Shown: positions 56,857 through 64,000 of the stretch, in pieces | How the letters are laid out: the number at the start of each line of letters is the position of its first letter | Numbering within the stretch: the stretch's first letter is position 1 | Assembly: GCA_002221725.1 (NCBI GenBank) | Contig: NJFT01000025.1 | Location: 212,130-276,129 of the forward strand | DNA length: 64,000 nucleotides | Origin: Scedosporium boydii | Taxonomy: Eukaryota > Ascomycota > Sordariomycetes > Microascales > Microascaceae | Reading direction: 5' to 3' | Program-made: the position numbers and the translations under genes | Notes under the pieces: model-generated | What the model was told of the DNA's origin: nothing | Database searches by the model: none | What the model saw: only the letters and a program-made list of their open reading frames with translations

Positions 56857-57668
56857 ATGTCTGGACTCGGAATCTTTTCGACGGGGCCGTACCATATTAT
56901 CTCGTGAGTTTTTACATTGAGAATGTCCGCGACCTTGGCGACAAGCAGTTGCGCGTGTAATTCGGAATGCACGCCATGTTCTGACAGCTCCACGGGCATA
57001 CAGATATGGGACGCTCCTCGGAACTACCTTCTGGCATGTAAGTAGAACCATGTACTTTTCCAATTCCCCTCGATTCCCGTTGCATTGACCAATTTGGGGC
57101 AGTCCTTCGTAGGGGGAATCGTCATGTTCAGGACGCTGGCACGACCTCAGTTCGCCGCCGTCCAATCCCACCTCTTCCCCATCTACTTCTCGCTCCAGAC
57201 GGCGGCTCCCGCCATCCTTGCCCTGACGTACCCGGGGAACAAGGGCTCTGCGCTGGGGCTTAGCGGAATCTTGGACGCGGCGAATAGGTGGACTGTTTTG
57301 GCGCCGCTTGCGACTATCTTTACTACTTCGCTTCTTAACCTCTTGGTCCTGCTACCCGCTACCGGGAAGGTCATGGAGAAGAGGAGACTTCAAGGTGAAT
57401 TTCACATAGCCCTTGGTTGCCTAAAATTCTCACTCCTTTTTCTTCTTGTTTCATTTATCTCGGTTTTACTCGCAGGCACTGACGATGCTGTTATTATACA
57501 GAGAAGAAGGATGGCAAAAAGTCGTGGGAGCCAGCTCCTCACTCGCAAGAGATGGTTGCACTTAATAGAGAGTTTGGCAAGCTTCATGGCATCTCGTCAC
57601 TTCTTAACTTGTCGACTTTTATTGCGTCTATCGTGTATGGGTTCCATCTTGGCAACCTGCTCCAGTAG
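56857..57668 (+). CDS. TMEM205/DUF4149-like membrane protein
   Basis: Exons 56857-56903, 57004-57037, 57103-57394 and 57502-57668 encode about 179 residues. The pattern FWHSFVGGIVMFRTLARPQFAAVQSHLFPIYFSLQTAAPAILA is characteristic of DUF4149/TMEM205-like proteins. Further membrane segments are WTVLAPLATIFTTSLLNLLVLLP and STFIASIVYGFHLGNLL, so about four in all. The segment between them is charged (EKKDGKKSWEP). Function is not established; human TMEM205 has been linked to cisplatin export. Its start is about 300 bp from that of PAM18 on the opposite strand, so they probably share a promoter region. Confidence 0.85.
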
Positions 57669-58198
57669 ATGGATGATGCTTCAAAAGTGTCGAGTATAGC
57701 AGACTTCGAGGTTCTCTTTCGAGGATTGAAATGCTGTATTACGTTTATGATAGATACCTCTCCGTTAGTTATAAGATGCACCTAGGAAGTGATTGTGTGC
57801 TGTTTCGAACGGACTGGTGCTTTCTTCTTAATGTCTACTTCGTATTCCTGTGTTGGCACCAGGGTGCAACATGGGTCTTCTCGGAGACTATAACCCGAAC
57901 CGGCCGTGTTCGGAGCTCTAAATTTAGCGATGTAAGCAGCGGCACGGCGTTTGTCAACATCAACAATCAATTGGACTCCTCTTTCACTCGGACTGGAGAC
58001 GTCGGGCATCCGTCGAGTTAACTACCGAGTACTTTCAACTTTCAATGAGCTCATTATTCACCGCCTCATGCCTTCTCTAGCAAAATAGATTTCTTTCCAC
58101 GTTAAGATTCGATTTCCTTGTTTTAGGCCAGTCTTTTTTCATTTCACTTCATTTTCATTTTCCTTTGGTTCTTTAGACTTTCACTCATCTCGCCCGCC
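57669..58198. other. Intergenic, no gene recognised
   Basis: About 530 bp ending in a CT-rich promoter tract just upstream of the Pho13-like start. No other feature supported. Confidence 0.4.
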
Positions 58199-59312
58199 AT
58201 GTCAAAGTCTAAATACCTCAGCGGAGACTCATCCGCCATCAATGAGTTCCTGGACCGTTTCGACGTGAGTACATTATCTCCATAAATCCCAGAGAAGCAG
58301 AGCCGAAATGGTTTATAATATGAGAGCGAGAGATACTAAACAGTATTTCTCTAGGCTTTTCTCTTCGATTGCGATGGCGTTCTATGGTCCGGAGACATCG
58401 TCTTCGAAGGCGTACCCGAGACCCTGAACCTCCTCAGAGCAAAGGGTGAGTGAGAAGAATCCCCTCTCATTTTCAACCTCAATCTCCAAAAGCTGCCCAG
58501 CGCTCACCAATACAACCTTCCTCCCCGGAAAACTATGTAAATGTAAAGGCAAAAAAGTCATCTTCGTAACAAACAACTCCACCAAATCCCGCCAAGACTA
58601 CCTCCAAAAACTCACCAACCTCGGCATCCCCGCCTCCCTCGACGAAGTCTTCGGCTCCTCCTACTCCTCCGCCGTCTACATCGCCCGCATCCTCAACCTC
58701 CCCCCCACCAAGCGCAAAGTCTTCGTCCTCGGCGAAGCCGGCATCGAGACCGAGCTGCGCGCCGAAAACGTGCCCTTCATTGGCGGTACCGACCCGGCCC
58801 TGCGCCGCGACATCACGCCCGAGGATTACCGCGGGCTCGCGGACGGTTCGCTCCTCGACCCGGAGGTGGGCGCCGTGCTTGTGGGGTTGGATTTTCATTA
58901 CAATTATCTCAAGATGGCGACGGCGTTTCAGTATTTGAGGAGGGGAGCGCTGTTTTTGGCTACGAATGTCGATAGTACGCTGCCGAATAGTAATGGGTTT
59001 TTCCCGGGGGCTGGGGCGATTTCGATCCCGCTTGTGCATATGATGGGGGGTGTGCAGCCTACGAGCTTTGGGAAGCCGAGTCAGGCTATGATGGATGCTA
59101 TTGAGGGAAAGTTTCAGCTGGATCGTGCGAGGACTTGCATGGTTGGTGATCGGCTTAATACCGATATTCAGTTCGGTATTCAGGGGAGGCTTGGTGGCAC
59201 GCTTGCCGTGTTGACGGGGGTGAATAAGAAGGAGGATTGGGAGGTGGAGGGCGCTCCCATCGTACCTCAGTACTATGTAGACAAGTTGAGCGACCTTCGC
59301 CAGCCTGAGTAG
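58199..59312 (+). CDS. PHO13: HAD phosphatase, Pho13/phosphoglycolate-phosphatase type
   Basis: Exons 58199-58264, 58355-58445 and 58549-59312 encode about 306 residues. These HAD enzymes (4-nitrophenylphosphatase in yeast) remove phosphate from metabolic by-products such as 2-phosphoglycolate. Visible motifs: [11 protein letters not shown] with the nucleophile Asp; [14 protein letters not shown]; and [22 protein letters not shown]. The C2-type cap lies between ([34 protein letters not shown]). Length fits the family. Introns are phase 0 and phase 1 with standard ends. Codon choice is strongly C-ending in the first part and G/T-ending in the second part, a gradient worth noting but within a single intact frame. 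Confidence 0.94.
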
Positions 59313-59530
59313 GGGGGAAGGAAAACGACGGATACTTTTAGAAGAAGGGCGTTGAAATAGCATTGAAATTAGCATTGGTAGTATTGGTATATATACAACG
59401 ATAGACAAGCTAGTCGCAGTCTAACTGTCCCGATGTTCAACAGTCCCTTATTAGAAGCTCATTTTGGTAACTAAAGACATATGTACTGATATTTTTCAAC
59501 CAGGAACCGGATTTAGGATCGGTTCAACAG

Positions 59531-60831
59531 CTACTCTCGCTTCCCCAGCTTCTGCTTCGACTTCTGCTTCTTAAGCAGCTCACTCGTCCTAATCACCTTC
59601 GGCCCCTCAACCTCAGGTGCCCGATATGGGCTAAAGCTTCTAGGAAGGAACATGCCAACGGTATCCTGATAGTGGCGGTATTCCGGATACTTTCCACCAC
59701 TAATCCACTCCGTCAAGAACGTCGAACCCTGGAAGAGCATGATCAGGGAGAAGGAACCGACGGCGGCCCAGCTATACACCGCAGTCGATGAGAAGCACGA
59801 CCAGTGGTACAAGAAGAACCAGATGAGCTGCTCGGCGGCGCAGTTGGGGTGGCGGCTGTAGGCCCAGAGACCAGAGGTGATGAAGCCTCTGTCGAGGTCG
59901 GCTTGGGCGAAGCCGCGCGGGAGTTTGGCGTCTTTTTGATATTGGTGCTTGGCAGTTTGATAATCTAGAGTTTCCAAAGTCAGTCTCCCGCGCTGAAAAA
60001 GAAGGGGGGTTATAATCAAAAAGGGGGAAACTCCTTACGCCATTGTTGCCCATCAGAGAAGTACTCGCTGAGTACCAGAAGAAGTTCCACCGCAAAATAT
60101 CCAAAATCTCCGCTGGAGAGTGTGGGCTCGAACTTGTTCGTGAGCAAGATGATATATGCCGGCGCCGAGGAGAAGAGGAAGAGGAGGAAGCTCTGTGTGA
60201 ATGCGATAAAGAGGAGGTCGAAGAGCGAGAAGAGGACGGGATGCATCCACTTCTGGACGTAGGCCCTGCAATAGAGTTGGGAGTGTCAGCGATTCGATTC
60301 TGATTGTAAGAGGACCGCTGAAAAGGAGTCGTGCTAACCATCTATAGTCTTCGGATCCGATTTGATATCCGCCTTTGCGCCAGTAGTTATAAGTCAAGCG
60401 AATCTATCACGAGACAGTTTCTATCAGCCACAGTCCTCGTACGCTAACTGGGAAAAGGGGGCCAAACATACACTCCACACAATCGAGAACAGCGCCACCA
60501 AATCCGTCCTACTATGAGGTTCACCAGCGAGACGCGCCCACACCGCGAAGTGGACATTGTACACGGCTGGGAGGATGCTCCACGCCCTATCGACCTGAGA
60601 GAAATTCCTGTTGACTTCCGCCGTCACCAAGAAGATGAAGCCAAGAAAGATTGAGAACGCGGCTCCGGAGATGAGCGGGTTCGTCTCGAGATAGATTTGG
60701 ACGAGGGCATCGCGGTTCGAGTAGTTGTCCAGGAGCTTTTGGGGGAGGTCGTAGAGCTGGGGCAGGAAGGGTTCGACGGTCTTGTGGAAGTCGGCGCACT
60801 CTTTTATCGTCTGGAGGGTTGGTAAAGCCAT
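59531..60831 (-). CDS. DUF1295 (steroid-reductase-like) membrane protein
   Basis: Exons 60831-60472, 60403-60339, 60265-60039 and 59964-59531 give about 361 residues. The C-terminal block GFITSGLWAYSRHPNCAAEQLIWFFLYHW, with SRHPN, is the signature of the DUF1295/steroid 5-alpha-reductase C-terminal fold. Several membrane segments are visible (LISGAAFSIFLGFIFLV, SFLLFLFSSAPAYIILL, FAVELLLVLSEYF, AAVGSFSLIMLFQGSTFL). Other conserved pieces are NYWRKGGYQIGSEDYRWAYVQKW and QQWHYQTAKHQYQKDAKLPRGF. The acceptor at 59965 was preferred to CAG at 59991 because it restores QQWHYQTAK. A longer start at 60954 is possible. Substrate unknown; likely endomembrane. Confidence 0.85.
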
Positions 60832-61740
60832 TGTGAGGAGGAAATTGGAGACCCGTGGTAGCAAAGGGTCCTCTTCGAAAGATGGAAACGGTGGCCTGCC
60901 GGGTTTGATGTAGGAGGTTGGTTCACGACGGCGGGCTCCTTTGCTGAAACCCACGTCATAGAGGGATGAGGAGATTCAATGTTTCAGCGGATGGGCTTGT
61001 CAAAAGAGCTCAATGTGCCCAAGCTTATGTGGATTCAATCCGCTTTGTAGCCTGACGGACGCTGTAATTGGGCCGCTAAGTCGAGGCTATTTTACTGCCG
61101 GCAGCAGCCGTGAAGACCCACTGTGAGCTCTGAGCCAGGCAGCACTCGCTATGAAATAATCCAGCCTGTATTGATGTATGTACGAACAGTAGTGTACTCA
61201 GTACAGGGGTCTGGTACCAAATGCCCCAGCCCCGGGCAGCAATTGGACAGTGGACCTGGCAGTTGGAGCTTCCAAATGTGACACTGGACGACAATTGGCC
61301 CCAGAACCTTCGGGCGTTTGCCCTCTTCCCCCGCCCCCACCACAACCGAATCAACATTGAATTGAAAGGAAATTTCGAGACCTAGGCACGTTTTCTACGA
61401 CATAGTCTGCCATCGCTCGCTCTTAGATGTTGCTGGGACAGCCACCATAGAGTGGGATTCTATGATCGAGATGATAGATCAATTGCCTTAGCCATTTTAA
61501 TACCCGGATCTTCGATGATTAACACGCCAAAGTGAACGGCATACTTGTTCTCATCCCCTCTAATGTCGCGTGCTAGTCTTCAAGACTCCGTAGTTCTTGC
61601 CCCACGGTCGCTATCGCCACCATCGCGGTTCTCGACTACTCCCGATTTCTTCTTAAGCCCGACTCCTAACCGGACTCTCTCTCCTGACAAAGCACTCATG
61701 GTTCCATGCTTTTTAGATTTCCTAGAGAGCGTGTGATACG
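60832..61740. other. Intergenic, no gene recognised
   Basis: About 900 bp between the divergent DUF1295 and TOP3 starts; it should hold both promoters. Short ORFs look random. Confidence 0.4.
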
Positions 61741-63949
61741 ATGAAGGTCCTCTGTGTTGCTGAGAAACCATCGATCTCCAAGGCAGTAGCAGACCACCTC
61801 TCTGGAGGACACAAGCAAACGGTCAGTCGCCGTGTCCCCGGAGGTTATCTTTCGCAGCAATACTAACTTCCTATTACTAGCACAATACGCGAGTCAAGTT
61901 TATAAAGAACTATACCTTTGACTTTGATTTCGGTCAACCATGGGGCCGCTGCGAGGTGACCATGACATGCGTGACGGGCCACCTGACCGAGATGGCCTTT
62001 CCATCGGCCTTCTCAAACTGGACTTACCCACCACCGGAGAGTCTATTCACTGCGCAAGTGCTTACTCAAGTTGACAATGTAAGTCTGGTGAGATGATGGG
62101 GGGTTCGAACACCGAGGTCTCTAACATCATCACCAGGACAAGAAGAACATAGCCGCCAACATCGAGACACAAGCTCGCTATTCCCAGGCGCTCGTCATAT
62201 GGACCGATTGCGATCGCGAGGGAGAGCATATCGGAAGCGAGATTCGTAGTGCTGCCCAGAAAGGGAACGGTAGACTCCAGATTAAGAGGGCCAGGTTCAG
62301 TAACATCGAGAGAGAGTGAGTACTCATTCCACACCCATCCCCAAGAATCCTGCCTCGTGTTGCCTAGTCAAGCCCAAGCCACACCTCGTACTTACACTGA
62401 CCACGAGATAGGCATGTCATAACGGCTGCGCGGCACCTTGTTGCCCTCGATGAACGACAAGTCAATGCAGTTGAGGCTCGAATAGAACTGGATCTCAGGA
62501 TTGGCTTTGCCTTTACTCGGTTTATAACCAACTCCCTCAGGTCGTTAGGTGGCCCCCTGTCGGATAAAGTTCTTAGCTACGGTACGACCACTTCCGTTTC
62601 AGGCCTTAGACGCCACATCCTTCATTATTGCGAGTTATGCCTCACACTTATATCTAGGGGCATGCCAATTTCCTACCCTTGGTTTCGTCGTGGAGCGGTA
62701 TTTCCGAGTCAAGAACTTCGTCCCCGAAACTTTCTGGACTATCAAAGTGCGCCACAGCCGCAAAGGCATCGATGTCAACTTCAGTTGGGCGAGGAACCGC
62801 CTCTTCGATCGGCTTTCCGTCATCATCTTGTACGAGCGATGCCTCAACGCCAAGATTGCAAAGGTGACCAAGGTGCAGGAAAAACCAACGAGAAAGTTCA
62901 AGCCATTACCGCTCACCACAGTCGAGCTTCAGAAGGCGGCGACTCGACTCCTCAAGATGTCCGGTCAGCAAGCCATGAACATTGCCGAGTCGCTTTACAA
63001 CAGAGGATTCATTAGCTACCCCAGGACTGAAACGGACCGGTTCGACAAGGGGATGAACCTGCGCGCCCTATGCGCTAAGCAAACCCAGGACGGCCGATGG
63101 GGGGCCTTTGCCCAAAACCTTGTCAACGGTGCATTCAATCAACCGAGAGAGGGTCGTAACGACGACAAGGCCCATCCGCCAATCCACCCTGTTACGTACG
63201 CCGGTCCTACGGCCCTGAACCACGACGAAGCCCGCCTTTACGAGTACGTCGTAAGGAGGTTCCTCGCCTGCTGTTCCGAGGACGCTAAGGGTCTGGCGAC
63301 AGAGGTCGAGATCAACTACGGTGGAGAGATTTTCTCAGCCCATGGCGTCATAGTGCTAGAGAGGAACTACCTTGATGTCTTTGTCTACGAAAAGTGGAAC
63401 AGCAGCGCGGAGCTTCCCAAGTTCGTCATGGGCGAGCAGTTTCAGCCTACAGAGGCCATGATGACCGAAGGCAAGACGTCACGGCCCAACTACCTGACAG
63501 AGGCAGACTTAATTGCCTTGATGGATGCGAACGGCATCGGTACCGACGCTACAATGGCGGAACATATCCAAAAGATCCAGGATAGGCACTACGTCGACGT
63601 CGTCAATCTTCAGAACCAGAACAATGAGGGCGACGGCGATGACGACGACGCGCCTCCAGCTCGGGGACGAGGTCGAGGGGCGCGAGGAGGAACCGGAGCT
63701 GCTGGCGGACGCGGAAAGACTGGCAAGTATTTTGTGCCCACGAGACTAGGCGTCGCCCTCATCCTGGGGTTCGACCGAATGAATTTCGAAACGAGTCTTG
63801 GCAAGCCGTTCTTGCGAAGGGAAATGGAGTCGAAGATGAAGGCCATCTGCGAGGGTCGTACGACCAAAGCCGCTGTTCTCCAGGAAAGCATTGGCCAGTA
63901 CCGGCAGGTGTTTTTCCAGTCGCAGGAGAAGATTGGCGTCCTAAGAGCG
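61741..63949 (+). CDS. TOP3: DNA topoisomerase III, 5' part (continues beyond window)
   Basis: Exons 61741-61821, 61881-62078, 62137-62315, 62412-62581 and 62658-63949; the donor at 63950 leads out of the window, so the C-terminus is missing. This type IA enzyme resolves recombination intermediates with the RecQ helicase and Rmi1. The Toprim domain starts KVLCVAEKPSISKAVADHL and contains ALVIWTDCDREGEHIG. Further blocks are YGACQFPTLGFVVERYFRVK and the active-site region NRGFISYPRTETDRF with the catalytic Tyr. HPPIHPV and GRTTKAAVLQESIGQY follow. After DRHYVDVV there is an acidic then RG-rich insert (GDGDDDDAPPARGRGRGARG) before YFVPTRLGVALILGFD. All splice phases agree. Confidence 0.95.
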
Positions 63950-64000
63950 GTAAGGACCCTGGATGCATTTCTTTTGCTTCGATGTGCGTCTTTTTTTTTT

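Noticed and set aside
58533..59408. 291-codon antisense frame across the Pho13-like gene
   Set aside because: Composition-driven (His/Arg/Pro runs), opposite to a gene with all HAD motifs.

Overview
This window is nuclear DNA of a filamentous ascomycete (Pezizomycotina; a Sordariomycete is my inference). The evidence is gene content found only in fungi or eukaryotes (Bni4, Ku80, CWC22, DPM2, an ING/PHD protein, Pam18, a fungal bactofilin-like protein), short GT-AG introns of about 50-260 nt with CTAAC-type branch sites, monocistronic genes on both strands, Ser/Pro-rich tails, long CT-rich leaders and an intron-containing tRNA. No operon, CRISPR array, rRNA or intact transposon was seen.

Layout. 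1-3.5 kb: a Bni4-like septum/bud-neck scaffold (+). 5.3-6.3 kb: an unrecognised three-exon gene (-) that single ORFs hide. 6.5-13.0 kb: an accessory insert, bounded by two diverged direct repeats of about 165-180 bp. It holds two divergently transcribed genes of fungal-only families: a protein with a C-terminal membrane anchor (-), and a trypsin-fold protein with a GDCG motif and two C-terminal membrane segments (+). Both carry lesions (one frameshift each, plus an in-frame stop in the second). 13.3-15.0 kb: DUS1-type tRNA dihydrouridine synthase (+). 15.3-18.1 kb: spliceosomal CWC22 (-), divergent from DPM2 (18.5-19.0 kb, +). 19.9-23.5 kb: BCAS3-like beta-propeller protein (-). 27.4-30.2 kb: ING/PHD chromatin protein (-). 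32.7-33.4 kb: bactofilin-like protein (-). 37.2-38.7 kb: multi-pass membrane protein (-). 40.6-42.3 kb: single C2H2 zinc-finger protein (-). 47.5 kb: tRNA-Pro(CGG) with a 33-nt intron (-). From 48.6 kb to the end the genes are dense: a Par32/DUF3602 protein (+), RLP24 (-), Ku80 (+), a DEDDh exonuclease-like protein (-), Pam18/Tim14 (-), a TMEM205-like protein (+), a Pho13-type phosphatase (+), a DUF1295 membrane protein (-), and the 5' part of TOP3 (+), which runs off the right edge.

Most genes are unlinked housekeeping functions: tRNA modification, splicing, GPI/dolichol-mannose synthesis, ribosome assembly, DNA end joining, mitochondrial import and topoisomerase. They are not a pathway cluster. 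The gene-poor stretches (23.5-27.4, 30.2-32.7, 33.4-37.2, 42.3-47.5 kb) share a recurring TACGAAGTAC motif, in one place a perfect 16-bp palindrome. The two-gene insert at 6.5-13.0 kb is the best candidate for a novel system.

All exon joins were built by eye from splice signals, reading-frame phase and recalled family patterns. No alignment or search was run.
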